A stretch of DNA of 64,000 nt from Phascolarctos cinereus (GCF_002099425.1 NW_018344060.1:876501-940500); one strand, 5' to 3'; counted from the first letter of the stretch, positions 12,815 to 27,199 are shown. Program-made: numbers and translations. Notes: generated by a model not told the origin, from the sequence alone.

Positions 12815-12970
12815 TTAATTAATTTTTTTTTTTAGGCAGTTAGGGTTAAGTGACTTGCCCAGGGTCACACAGCTAGTAAATGTCAAGTGCTTGGTCTGAG
12901 GCCGAATTTGAGATCAGGTCCTCCTGACTTCAGGGCTGGTACTCTATCCACTGTGCCACCTAGCTGCCCC
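12815..12970 (-). mobile_element. tRNA-derived marsupial SINE (WSINE/Mar-like), antisense
   Basis: On the minus strand it begins GGGGCAGCTAGGTGGCACAG and ends after the CORE region in poly-A, which reads as the T-run at 12815-12834. AGAACTCA flanks both ends (12800-12807 and 12971-12978), a probable target-site duplication in HAL1 copy A. Confidence 0.85.
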
Positions 12971-13270
12971 AGAACTCAAAGTTTTAAAAACAAATGTTTA
13001 AAATTGTTTTTTACATGCAGCTGGGAAATAAGATACGCAGGCAGTGCATTATAGAAATCTGTCTTACCCTACAGGAAAATAGAAGGGGAAGGGGATAAGA
13101 GAGGGGGGGTGATAGAAGGGAGGGCACATTGAGGGAAGGGGTAATCAGAATGCACACTGTTATGGGGTGGGAGGAGAAGAGATATGGGGAGAAAATTTGG
13201 AACCCAAAATCTTGTGGAAGTGAATGTTGAAAATTATAAATAAATAAATTGAAATGTAAAAAAAATGTAA

Positions 13271-13620
13271 CAAGACCTAAAGAAAGGGTTCCAACATGCT
13301 GGATAGGGCTCTCTCTTGTTGTTTGTCTTTCATTCTCAAAGAGGAGCATAACATCATGGCGGTGATGCGATGACATGCAGGTGAACTGGATTGAAGTGAT
13401 GGAGGGCTATGCAAAGTCACTAGCCTCACTTTCTCCTCAGGAGCCATCTGGGTCCAGTGGCCAGAAGCACTTTGGAAAGAGATGGACAGGAATTAAACAA
13501 GATGAGAGGATCTAGATATGGCATCCGTCTTCAGCAATGGAAAACATGCCCAGATCAATGACATCACAGATCCATTGAGTTTTGAAGTCTACCAATAAAA
13601 TCTTGAATATTTTCTTTAAA
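13271..13620 (+). repeat. Extra 3' segment with RTE-type SINE and its own AATAAA and A-tail
   Basis: Between the usual end of the HAL1 tail and the target-site duplication lie ~350 bp. They contain a marsupial SINE-like block (TTGTTGTTTGTCTTTCATTC ... GAGCCATCTGGGTCCAGTGG), then unique text with AATAAA at 13594-13599. The segment ends in an A-run from 13618. It may be a 3' transduction or a separate retrocopy inserted in the HAL1 A-tail. Confidence 0.6.
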
Positions 13621-13636
13621 AAAAAGTAGACTTAGC

Positions 13637-16125
13637 CAAATGGAAAAAGAAGTTACAAATGCTCACTAAAGAAAATCATTCCTTAAAAATTAGAATTGGG
13701 CAAGTAGAAGCTAATGATTCCATTAGATATAAAAAAACAACAAAAACAAAATTTAAAAAAAAAGGAAAAATATGAAATACATCATTGGAGAAACAACTGA
13801 CCTTGGAAACATATCCAGGAGAGATAATTTAAGAATAATTTGAATACCTAAAATCCATGCTCAAAAAAAGAGCCTACCATAATATTTCAAGGAATTATCA
13901 AGGAACCACTGTCCTGATATTGTAGAACCAGAGGATAAAATAGAAATTGACAGAGTCCACTGATCACTTCCTGAAAGACATCCCAAAATGAAAACTCCTG
14001 TGAATATTATAGCCAAATTCCAGAGCTTCCAGGTCAAGGAGAAAATACTGCAAGCAGCCAGAAAGAACAGTTTAAATATCATGGAGTCATGGTGAGGATA
14101 ATGCAAGATTTAGCAGCTTCTACATTAAAGGATCAGAGAGCTTGGAATATGATATTCTGGAGGGCGAAGCAGCTGGGGTTATAACCAAGAATCACCTTCT
14201 CGGCAGAATTGAGTATAATACTTCCAGGGTAAAAATGGATATTGAGTGAAATAGAGGAACTTCAGTCATTTCTGATGAAAAGACCAGAGCTGAATAGAAA
14301 ATATGACTTTCAGATAAAAAACTCAAGAGAAACATAAAAAGATAAATAAGAAAGAGAGGACATAAGGGATTTGATAAAGTTAAAAGGTGTACAATCCTAC
14401 ATGGGATGATGATATGTGTGACTCCTGAGAACTTTCTCATTATTAGGGCAGTATACATAGAAAGAGGACAGGTGTGTGAGTTGATTATTATGGGAAGATA
14501 CTTAAGAAAATAAAATTAAGGGGTGAGAAAGAGGATTGCCCTGGGAAAAGGGGGGAGGGAGAGGTAGAATGGGGTAAATTATCTCACATAAAAGAGGCAC
14601 AAAAGAGTGGAAGTAGTAGAGGGGAAGATGGGGGTGGGGTGGCAACCAGTGCTTGAACCTTGCTCTTATTGGAATTGATTAAAAAAGGGAATACTTATAC
14701 ATACTCAGTTGGGTATAGAAATTTTTCACCCTACCAGGAAGTAGTAGGGGAAGGGGATAAAAGAGGGGGGGTCTCTGATAGAAGGGAGGAAGGATTGGGG
14801 GAGGGTGGTGGTCAGAAGTAAAACACTTTTGAGGGGGGACAGGGTGAAAGGAGAGAGAAGGTTAAGCAGGGGGAGAATGGGATGGAGGGAAATACACAGT
14901 AATCATAACTGAAAAAAATTTGGGGGCAGCTAGGTGGCGCATCGAATAGAGCTCTGGCCTTGGAGTCAAGAGGACCTGAGTTCAAATCCAGCCTCAGACA
15001 CATAGCACTTACTAGCTGTGTGACCTTGGGCAAGTACTTAACCCCAATCGCCTCACAAAAAAAGGCAAAAAAAAGAAAATTTACAGCAAGTTTCTCTGAT
15101 AAACGTCTCATTTCTCAACTATATAGAGAATAGCATCAAATTTGTAAGAATATAAGTCATTCCCCAATTGATAAATGGTCAAAGGATATGAACAGGCAGT
15201 TTTTAGACTAAGAAATCAGAGCTATTTGTAGTAATACAAAAATGCTCTCCATTAGTATTAACTAGAGAAATGAAAATTAAAGCAATTCTGAGGTACTATC
15301 ATGCACCTATCAGATTGGCAAATATGACGGAAAAGGTAAATGACACATGTTGGAAGGGATTTAGGATAAGTGGGGCCCTACAGCACTGTTGGTGGAGTTA
15401 TGAACTGATCCAGCCATTGTGGAGAGCATTATAGAATTATGCACAAAGGATTATAAAACTGCATACCCTTTGATCCAGCAATATCACTGCTAGGTCTGTA
15501 TGCCAAAGAAATTAAAAAAAGGACATAGATGTACAGAAATATTTATAACAGCCTTTTTTTTTTGTGGTGGCAAAGAATTGGAAATTGAGAGGTTGCTTAT
15601 CAGTTGGGGAATGACTAAACAAGTTTGTGGCATGTTATTGTGATGAAATACTATAATACTATAAGAAATGATGGGCAGGAGGCTTTCAGGATCTGGTAAG
15701 ACTTACATGAACTGATGCAAAGTAAAGTGAGCAGAACCAAGAGAACACTGTATGCAGTAACAGCAATATTGTATGATGTGAATGACTTCACTGTTCTCAG
15801 CAATATAGTGATCCCAAACAATTCCAAAGGATTTGTGATGAAAAATGCTGTTCACCTGCAGAGAAAGAACTGATGGAGTCTGAATGCAGATTGAAACATA
15901 TTTTTTAACTTTATTTTCCTTGTGGGTTTTTTTTGGTTTGTGTTTTTCACAACATGACTAATATGAAATATGTTTTGCATGATTCTTTTTGTATATCCTA
16001 TGTCAAATTGCTTACCATCTCAGGGAAGGGTGAAGGAAGAGAATTTGGAATTCGAAACTTAAAAAAATTAATGTTAAAATTTATTTTTACATGTAATTGG
16101 AAAAAGCAAAATTTTATTTAAAAAA
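13637..16125 (+). mobile_element. L1 element, 3' part of the outer element, with most of ORF2 deleted
   Basis: ORF1 resumes seamlessly at CAAATGGAAAAAGAAG and runs to about 14310. An inter-ORF spacer follows, reaching the start of ORF2 (GGAAATACACAGTAATCATA). The next L1 sequence, after a SINE, is late ORF2 (TTTACAGCAAGTTTCTCTGA, then TAAATGGTCAAAGGATATGA) and the 3'UTR with CACAACATGACTAATATGAA and a short A-tail near 16120. Roughly the middle of ORF2, including endonuclease and reverse transcriptase, is missing. The copy cannot be autonomous. Confidence 0.8.
14922..15074 (+). mobile_element. tRNA-derived marsupial SINE at the ORF2 deletion joint
   Basis: It reads GGGGGCAGCTAGGTGGCGCA, then GACACATAGCACTTACTAGC and TGTGACCTTGGGCAAG, and ends in an A-rich tail. 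GAAAAAAATTT before it and GAAAATTT after it suggest an A-rich target-site duplication. Confidence 0.85.
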
Positions 16126-16239
16126 GTCTTGGGTATAAGTGAGGAGGATTATAAAGTACAATTTGCTCTTCTGAAAACTTTTGATCCAAAAGACCAATAT
16201 AGAGGAAGAACCTAAGAGGAGATTTTATTTCTCGTCTCA

Positions 16240-16362
16240 AATATGCCTACAATTAGTTGTAACCTTAGGAATGCCTCAGGGCCTCGATTTCCCAGTCTGT
16301 AAAATGAAGGAAGTTGAGTAGACGATCTCTACGGTTCCATTAAGCTCTAATATTCTGTGTAT
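16240..16362 (+). repeat. MIR-type SINE, 3' half
   Basis: The string CTCAGGGCCTCGATTTCCCA, then GTCTGTAAAATGAAGG and TTAAGCTCTAATATTCTGTG, is the CORE-to-tail part of a MIR. Confidence 0.65.
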
Positions 16363-17160
16363 TTTACTGATGCTTCTGTAAAAGCATTGTCACGTTTTCA
16401 CTATGTCAAAGTAGCCAAATATGGCAAGCCAGTTACATAAAAAACCGCCAACTGATCACATTTTTGTTAAGAGACAAGATGATGCCAGAAGATCAGAGGC
16501 AAAAAGGTCAAGCTTTCAGAGTACAACCATATTCTTTTGGAACACTTTCATATCAGTAACTGAAAATGCATACTGGTGGAAAGTTTTTAAGTAACAAAGA
16601 CCATCATTCTATATGCTTAGCAAATGTTCTTTAAGCAGCCCTTTTTAGAGTCAGAATGTGAATATGGGTAGTATTATCTATACAGAAAGAATCAGCGAAG
16701 AGCTGTATCTTCTGGTACTTATGGACGAATGGAGAGATATGTGGGGAGAGAAATCTTAATATCACAAAAACACTTCAATCTCCCTCCCCCCTTTTAAATA
16801 GGAGCTCTAAAACAGAAGCAAGCCCACTGACAAATGAGTATGTCAGCTGTCAAATCTATGAAGTCCTAAGAAAAGCTAGAGTTAGCAGTCAGACATATTC
16901 TTTGCTGTTGAGTAGTGCCAGTAACCTCAAAGCAGCAAAGCAGATACTGTATAAAGTTCCAAATATTAAAGCAACATAAGTCATATATCATAGCCCGAAT
17001 TTCTTAATTGCAACATGAAGTTGGCGAGTCCTGAGGACTGATAGGAGAAGCAAAAGGAATGGTAAAACATATATACAGGAAGAAGCAGTGAAGAATTCAA
17101 TCTTAAGTGTACTGCTCGTATTGTAGCTTCTGTCTTTAAGAAGGGGTGAGAAAAATATAT
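16363..17160. other. Intron 1, no recognised feature
   Basis: No repeat or gene could be named. A minus-strand frame at 16981-17292 overlaps the beginning of the next L1 and has no family resemblance. Confidence 0.45.
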
Positions 17161-18579
17161 GAAGGGCAGACCAGCCAAGATGGTAGAGTAGGAAGAAGTG
17201 GTAGTCACAACTCTCCCCCTTGGCCAATCCAACAAAGTCTTAGAAAGAACACCTGACCAAATCATCATTGAGAGAACCAGGAAAAAAGTCATAGTTCTGT
17301 GGACACTTGGGACAGGATCTGTCTAACAAGGTGCTGTGCCCAGAGCTGTCCAGCTTGAATTAGTCTTGGGCCCAAGACTGTGTACGGTGGTAAGCAGAGG
17401 CCCAGCAGCAAGAGGCTGAGTGCTGTGTAGTGAGCAGAACCAGGAGCCAGTTGGCAGCTCTGTTACTCTTACGCCAGAGCTGGGTTTTGGATCCAAGGCG
17501 AGAAAGGGAAAATCTGTACTTAGGGATGGCAGACAGGGCAAGGGAATTGTGGGCCTGAGGCTGTGTTGTTTGCAAGAAAGGGGAATGTGCAGCTGTTTTG
17601 TGGCTCTGACTCTGTTGGAGGGTCCAGATCTAGCCCCCAGCTAAAAAGGCCCATTCTGAGGCCTAAAATTTAGCCAAAGAACCAGTTCTGGGGAATCTGC
17701 GTTTCTGTTCTGTAAGCCTGCATAGCCTTCCAGGTACCGGACTGGGATTGGGGCCAGCAGTGGTCTGCAGGAGCTTCAAGCAGGTGCAAGCCTACAGTTG
17801 TGTTACCTAGACCCATGTAATGTTGACAAGTCCCTAGCTTGAGCCACCTCTCAGATCCTTCAAAAACTATGCATTCATTACCCAGAGAGTTAACAGGACC
17901 CAAGAGATTATAAAATAAGGATCAAGTATATCATAGATATTTGCCTCACTTGTGCATAGAGGCCTTTTCTAACACAAAGTCCTAATGCAGGAAGTGTAAG
18001 ACTGGAAGAAAGAGTAAGCAGAAACTCCCACAATAAAGAGTTGTTATAGTGAAAGTGATTTCCACGACATAGACTGAGAAGAAGAAATTGACTCTAGAAC
18101 ATCTACAAGCAAAGCCTCAAGTTAAGACAGCTTGGGCACAAATTCCGTACACTTCATAGAAGAAAATGAAGCAAGAGTTATAAAAAAGAGTATAAAATGA
18201 TTTTACTAATGTAATGAGAGTTTGGAGAAAAAATGGAAAAGAAATGACAGTTTTGGTGGAAAGACTTAGAAGAACAATATTTTAGATAAGGAGATAAGAA
18301 CGTTACCTAAGCAACAGGTACTCCTTGAAAATTAAAATGGACAAAACATAAGAGAATTTTTTATCTTTAAACATTTTCATTAACAAAAAAAGATCACTGA
18401 ATTGAAATGTAACTTTAAAAAAAAATCTAGAAGTTCATCAAATTCAAAAAACCTGAATTAAATAGCGAAACAAATTTTGAAAAAATAAAAATCAAAGATT
18501 AACAAAATAAAAAACAAAAATCCATCGAATTAATAAATAAAATTAAAAGCTTTTTAAAATAAAAAGAGAAATGGGGGAA

Positions 18580-18680
18580 ATGGAGTTTGTCATGAGTCCT
18601 TTGGAGTTATGGTGGATCATTGTATTGATCAGAGTTTCTAAGGCTTTCACAGTTGATTATCTTTCAGTATATAATAGAAT
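18580..18680 (-). repeat. Short L1 3' fragment, antisense, inside the older L1
   Basis: AGTCCTTTGGAGTTATGGTG followed by GATCATTGTATTGATCAGAG and TTTCACAGTTGATTATC matches the antisense of the L1 late ORF2/3' region. It is too short to say whether it is an insertion or an inversion. Confidence 0.5.
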
Positions 18681-19256
18681 ATAATAATCTTTCAATATGT
18701 AATAGAATGTAGTATAAATAAGTGGGCATTTCCTTATATATAATAATATTATTAATAATATTATAAATATAATAGTATCTCTAAAACCTATAGTCAGCAT
18801 TATATAGCATTGGGGATAAATGAGTGGTTTTCCCAGTAAGATCAGGGATGTCTATGAACGTCATTAGTATTTGGAATAGTGCTATAAATTGTAGCTATAG
18901 AAATAAGACAAGAAGAAGAAATTAAAAGATTAAACATAGGTGAAAAGGAAACAAAGTGATTGCTTTGTAAAGATAATCTGATGATGTACTTAGAGAAATT
19001 AATTGAAACAACTATATTGGCAACATTTCAGTGTATAAAATAGGTGCATGTAAGTCATCAACATTTCTGTATATTACCACCAAGTGCTAGAAGGAAGAGA
19101 GAGAAATTCCATTAAAAGTAACCATAAATGTGTAGAATAATTGGTAGTTTGCTGACTAAGACATACACAGAAATCAACTCTGAAGTACTCTTTACAGAAA
19201 TAAAGATGGGCCCAAATAATCAGAGAAATACCAGTTGCTTGTGGATAGACAGCAGA

Positions 19257-19752
19257 CGAGACATTTATTAGGAAAGAAAGGAAAAGAAACAGACATTTGT
19301 TGAGTTATTTGCCATGTGCCAGGCAATGTGCTGAACACTTTGTAAATACTCTGTCATTTGATCCTCATAGTGAAGTAAGTATTGTTCTGTGTGTTGAGGA
19401 TGTAAATACAAATAACAAGGAAAGACAGTCTCTGCCCTCAAGAAGCTTACACTGTAAGGGTAGGAGATAACACATAAAAGGGACCTGACAAATAATTGGG
19501 TTTTTGGGGAAAGGTACCCGCAGCAAGAGAGCATGGTGTGGCAAAGTTTAGAGAGTCATAAGTACAGCCTGGGACTGTCCCCAAAAATGGAGGCCTCAGA
19601 GGGAACTGGCCAGTGAGAGAAAGGGGTTGCCAGGGAGGAGGGAGGTTCCACAGTGAGAAGGCCCCTGGTACCGAGGGAAGTATCAAGATGAGAAAGCAGA
19701 TGAATGATGGTAGCAGAGTTAAAAGAAGAGTCAGAAGCACAGCTGGGAGGCC
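19257..19752 (-). repeat. LINE-2 fragment, antisense, inside the older L1
   Basis: ACATTTGTTGAGTTATTTGC then CATGTGCCAGGCAATGTGCT is the antisense L2 3' end, followed by CTCTGCCCTCAAGAAGCTTA and further L2 interior. L1 ORF2 text stops before it and resumes after it, so it lies within the L1. Confidence 0.65.
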
Positions 19753-20661
19753 AAACAAATATAATTAAAAACAACATCATTACTAAAATCAGTTCACTTA
19801 TGCAGTGCCATACCAGTCAAACTACCAATGCATGATTTTGTAGAACTAGAAAAAAATGGTTTAAAAATTCCCATGGAGGAACAAAAGGTTAAGAATCACA
19901 AGGGAAGTAATGAAAAAAAGTGAAAAGGAAGGGGATCTATCTGTATCAGCTTCTAAACTAAATTACAAAACAGTAATCAGTTACTCGGTATTGGTTAGGA
20001 AATGGAGAAGTTGATCAGTGGAATAGATTAAGTATACAACATTTAGAAGCAAATGAACATGGTAGCCTAGTGTTTGATAAATCCTCCAACCCTGGCTACT
20101 GGGGTAAGAACTCACTTTTTCACCAGAACTGCTAGGAAAACTGGAAAGTAGTTTGGCAGAAACTGAGTATAGAGTAATACATTACATCATGTACCAAGAT
20201 AAATTCCACAAGGGTATGTTACTTAATCATGAAGGGTAACATTATAAATTAGAGGAGCATGGAGGAAGTTAACCTTTTAGATCTGTAGATAAGGGAAGAA
20301 TTCATGATCAAACATGGGCTAGAGATGATTACTGAAAAATGACAGTTTTGATTATATAAAATTCAAAAGGTTTTTGTACAAACATAACCAGTGCAGCTAA
20401 TGTTAGAAGGGAAACAGGTAATTTGGGGGAAAATCTTTGCTTTATTTTAATCTTATAGAGGTCTCAATTCCAAGGTATGTAAGAAACATTCAAATTTATA
20501 AAGAGTCATTCTTCAATCTATAAATGAGCAAAAGATATATGCAAGTTATTTTCTAAGGAAAAAATCCAAGCTGTCAATAACTATGAAAAAAATTCTCTAA
20601 ATTACTAGTAATTAGAAAAATGAAAATTAAATCAACTCTGAAGTTCCCCCTTACGTTTCTT

Positions 20662-23714
<3,053 letters not shown>

Positions 23715-23730
23715 CCCCCTTACATTTCTT

Positions 23731-24650
23731 AGATTGAAAAAGTTGACCAAAAGAAGGGGAAAAATAACATGTTGGAAGGACTGTGAGAGAAAACAGGGAC
23801 ATTAGTGAATTATTGGTGGAACTGTGAATGTGAGCAGCCATTTTGTAAGCAATTTGTAATTCTGCCCCAAAAGTTACTAAACTGATCATACTCCTTGACC
23901 CACTTACTCCACTGTTCCCCGAAGTGATCAAAGAAAGAAGAAAAGAACCCATATGTACAACAACTATTTATAGCCAGGTTTTTTTTTTTGTGGCAAAGAC
24001 TGGAAACTAAGAGGGTGTTCATTAATTAGGGAATGGCTGAAAAAATTATAATATATGAATGTAATGGAATACAATTGTGGTGTGAAAAATGGTGAAAGGA
24101 ATAGTTTCGGAGAAACCTGGGTTGAATGCATGAGTGAATGAATAAAGTATTTATTAAGCACTTACTATGTGCCGTGGTGTTACAAATAGAAAAGGAAAAT
24201 TGTCCATGTTCTCAAGGAGCTCATCTTCAAATGAAGGAAACAGCACTTCTGCAAATCAGATGGAAAAGTCTCATGGTCCATAGGGTGCAGCATTTCACCT
24301 GAGGGTAATGTATTGATGAAGAGGGAAGTGAGCAGAAGCAGGAGAACAATTTGTACAATGATAACAACACTGAAAAAACACTTTTGATAGTTTTAAGGGC
24401 ACTTACTGATGAAAAGACTAACCACAATTCTAGAGGACCAGAAATCAAGTAAGGTACCCATCTCCTGACCGGTGATGGCCATAGGCTGCAGAACAAGACA
24501 TATGTTTTAGACATGACCAATGCTGGAATTGAGTTTGTTTGTTTGCTTTTTTTTTTACTATGAGTATTTGTTACAATGGTTATATTTTTATTTTTTCAAT
24601 GGGGGATAGGAAGGAGGGAGAATGATTTTTTTTTTATTAAAAAAGACTGC
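23731..24650 (+). mobile_element. Older L1, 3' portion
   Basis: The L1 text resumes with ACATGTTGGAAGGACTGTGA, GTGAATTATTGGTGGAACTG, then AATGGCTGAAAAAATTATAA and GGGAAGTGAGCAGAAGCAGG, in the normal late-ORF2 order. It ends in an A-rich tail near 24645. An L2 fragment interrupts it at about 24120-24245. Confidence 0.75.
24120..24245 (-). repeat. LINE-2 3' end fragment, antisense, inside the older L1
   Basis: AAGTATTTATTAAGCACTTA followed by CTATGTGCC and TCTCAAGGAGCTCAT is the antisense L2 terminus. L1 sequence lies on both sides. Confidence 0.75.
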
Positions 24651-24777
24651 AAAGAACAAAGTTACAGAAATTTTGTAGTAAAACTGTGGAGGGGGGCAGA
24701 TTGACAATTTGAGAGCTTCTTAAGAAACAAATCGTTCAAGAAATAATGATTGTGATAGTTACATGGAAGTATGAGGT

Positions 24778-24988
24778 TTGCACAAGTACTTTAAATATAC
24801 TAGCTCATTTGATCCTCACAAAACCTTGGGAGATTGTTGCTTTTAGTATAATCCCCATTTTGCAGATGAGGAAGTAGGCTTAAGGGATTCAGTGACTTAT
24901 CTGAGTAGTAAGTGTGTAAGGCAGAGTTGGAACCTAGGTCTTCTTAATTCCTGGACCAGTGCCCTATTCACTGTACCATACAGCCTGA
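24778..24988 (-). repeat. MIR-type SINE, antisense
   Basis: CTCATTTGATCCTCACAAAA, CCCCATTTTGCAGATGAGGA and the CORE-like TTCAGTGACTTATCTGAGTA occur in MIR antisense order, ending near CCATACAGCCTG. Confidence 0.8.
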
Positions 24989-25019
24989 TGTTTTCATAAT
25001 CCAGTGTGTAGCAAATGTT

Positions 25020-25195
25020 AAGCTTAGAATGTTACAGTTGGAAGTGATGTTAGACTAATCCCCTTATTTTGCAACTCACATTGAGGTTCATGTAAGCAGA
25101 ACGATTTGTCCAATATCATAGAAATCAGTGACCAGATGTGATCCTAGACCTCAGTGTTCCTGACTTCTTGTTCTGTCTCTGTCCTGTATTTGAGG
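25020..25195 (-). repeat. Old MIR/CR1-like fragment
   Basis: GTTACAGTTGGAAGTGATGT, ACTAATCCCCTTATTTTGCA and the following order resemble an antisense CR1/MIR composite. Divergence is high. Confidence 0.4.
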
Positions 25196-25983
25196 TGGTG
25201 TGACTTCAAGAGCCTCCTGCAGTGTTTGCTATGCCACAGTTATTTCACAACTTTATTGTACAGAACATATTAACTTTAAAATTCACTGAAATATAACAGT
25301 TTTAGTTTTTTTCTCTTTATGAATCTTTGCTACAAGAGAGACTTCACTGGGAAGGAGATGAGGAAAGATGCTTTTGGCTACTTAGTAAGCACCTTATTAA
25401 GCAGTAAGGCCTTAATCAGAAATTAATATGATGTAAAGACAAAAAGTTATCAACAGAATTTTTATAAGAACATATATGTTTTTCTCTTGAGCTACATGAG
25501 GAACAATGAAATAAACCTCATTGACGTAATTGAACCTGATAATATCTCCTGATTATACTGCTGACGTCTCCCTGTGGTTTTGTTGGTTTGTAGAGCTGTG
25601 CAAGACAAATTTGGCTTCTGGTCACGCTCAATCAGAAAATTTTTACTTAAAATACAGTTTTGTAGCACGAACAAGTTGCAGTTAAATGATGGCATTATGA
25701 AAGGTGTTGGACAAGTGTTTTATTAAATCAAAGACTTATTTTTTAACTCTTTTCCCTTAGAGTAATACTGTAGACTTCACAGGCTGCTTAGGAAAAAATA
25801 CCTTTTAAAATGTGATCATTCTAGATGATGTATAATATTTGCCTTTAGAAAGATGTGGCAACAGAAATTCACTGAAAATGTTAAATCATATTGTCATAGA
25901 TTTTGTTAAATGAACTTTTACAGTGTAAAGAGCCGTATTGTGAAATTGTTATAATGTAATTCCAGTAATGACCCTCACTTCTG

Positions 25984-26077
25984 GTTAGCAAGTTTCCTCA
26001 TTGCTGTTCAGCATTATTGCTAAAATTCCTATCCTAAAATCATTTGTTGTGGATATAAGATGGAAGAAAGGGTGCAT
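25984..26077 (+). repeat. Left arm of a ~92-bp inverted repeat
   Basis: This segment is the reverse complement of 26946-27041 with roughly 80-85% identity by eye. It includes a 22-bp exact block (26049-26070 against 26955-26976) and a 20-bp exact block beginning ATTATTGCTAAAA. The arms are separated by about 870 bp. It does not resemble any repeat family I know. Confidence 0.75.
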
Positions 26078-26669
26078 TAGAAAAAGTTTGCTATTTTGTA
26101 GAAATAGGAAGGCCTTATTAAGGATAATTGGTACCTGAAAAGAGCTACTCAATATGAATCCATCTAAAGAGCAGAAACTAGGATTTTATAGTAAACAATG
26201 AAAATAAAAGATTTGATTGAGACTTTATCTTGGAAAATGAAACAAATTATGAAAAAGCTTATTTTATCTTACATTTAATAAAATGTTAAATATAAATTCC
26301 TGGAACTAATATTTAATTAATTCTTAGAATGAACAAAGATTGAATCAAGTGTTGATTTTTGGTAGGGATGTAATCTTTTGGACAAAATTGGGTGATAAGG
26401 TCCTAAAAGACATCTTTTTAGTGTTTGGCTTTTTCACTGTGATCCTAAGGAAGAGGGTCATTGCTATGAAAGTATTGGAAGGCTTTGTAGTTTTTTCCAA
26501 AGGCCTCTCTTCATCCCTTGATTTGCAGATCATTCTCAATTAAATGCCTGCTCACAATGTGAGAGAGACTTTTGCTTCATTACCCGACCTAAACGGAGGC
26601 TGCCTAGTGCAGTTACAGAGAATAGCTGAAGGGTTGGGAAGACTCCAGTTCAGGGACAACTTCTAGTTG

Positions 26670-26920
26670 TTGTGGTTGTTGTTTAGTCGTTTCAGTCATG
26701 TCTGACTCTTCCCTCATTTGGGGTTTTCTTGGCAAAGGTACTGGAGGGGTCTGCCATTTCCTTCTCAGGCTCATTTGACAGATGAGGAAACTGAGGCAAA
26801 CAGGGTGAAGTGACTTGCCCAAGGTCACACAGCTTGTAAGTGTCTGAGGCCAGATTTGAACTCAGGAAGATGAGTCTTCCTGATTCCAAGCCTCCTGTGC
26901 CACCCAGCTGCCTCTCTATG
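26670..26920 (-). mobile_element. Mar1-type CORE-SINE, antisense, near full length
   Basis: It begins with the RTE-like tail in antisense (TTGTTGTTTAGTCGTTTCAG, TCATGTCTGACTCTTCCC), passes the CORE (GTGACTTGCCCAAGGTCACA) and ends at the head, CCACCCAGCTGCCTC. It lies between the two arms of the inverted repeat. Confidence 0.85.
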
Positions 26921-26945
26921 TGTCTACAGTTACATACTTTCTTTG

Positions 26946-27041
26946 TGATGCAAACTTTCTTCCATCTTATATCCACAATAAATAATTCTAGAATAGGAAT
27001 TTTAGCAATAATGTTGAATGACAATGAGAATATTTGCTAAA
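26946..27041 (-). repeat. Right arm of the ~92-bp inverted repeat
   Basis: The segment pairs with 25984-26077 as described there. The match fades after TTTAGCAAAT in antisense. Confidence 0.75.
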
Positions 27042-27199
27042 TAGCACACAGCTCATTAAGTGCAAATCACTTAACTTTTGGGTCTTCAGGAAACACTTAA
27101 AACTTAAAGTTGGAGAATAAATGCGGAACTGCATTGGGAGAAGGAGTTTTCTTAGTGGGAGTTGACTACACCCATGAAACCATAGATGTGTACCCAAAC

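Larger units (their letters stand above)
10062..13620 (+). mobile_element. HAL1-like element (ORF1 only), copy A, inserted in the L1, with extra 3' sequence
   Basis: The insertion is bordered by AAAAAGTAGACTTAGC on both sides (10046-10061 and 13621-13636), an exact 16-bp target-site duplication. Order: 5'UTR from GGGGGGCAGAGCCAAGATGG, ORF1 about 10919-11960, a spacer with a microsatellite, then directly the L1 3'UTR (CACAACATGACTGTTATGGA). ORF2 is absent, the half-L1 (HAL1) plan. ORF1 is disrupted: its longest open piece is 109 codons (11346-11675) with coiled-coil and nucleic-acid-binding-domain text (ATDLENRSRRDNLKIIDYLK). A SINE at 12815-12970 and about 350 bp beyond the normal tail are also present. 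Confidence 0.85.
17161..20645 (+). mobile_element. Older L1, 5' to late-ORF2 portion
   Basis: It starts with the L1-type terminus ACCAGCCAAGATGGTAGAGT and a GC-richer 5'UTR unlike that of the elements at 8.8 and 10.1 kb, suggesting another L1 subfamily. ORF1 traces occur at 18100-18350, early ORF2 at 18480-18575 (AATCCATCGAATTAATAAAT) and reverse-transcriptase-region text at 18900-19255 and 19753-20640. ORF1 and ORF2 are heavily disrupted and partly deleted. The element continues at 23731 beyond a HAL1 insertion. Confidence 0.7.

Noticed and set aside
17323-17903. Overlapping 70-77-codon frames with Pro/Leu-rich translations
   Set aside because: They lie in the GC-richer 5'UTR of the older L1, are open on both strands, and resemble no protein.
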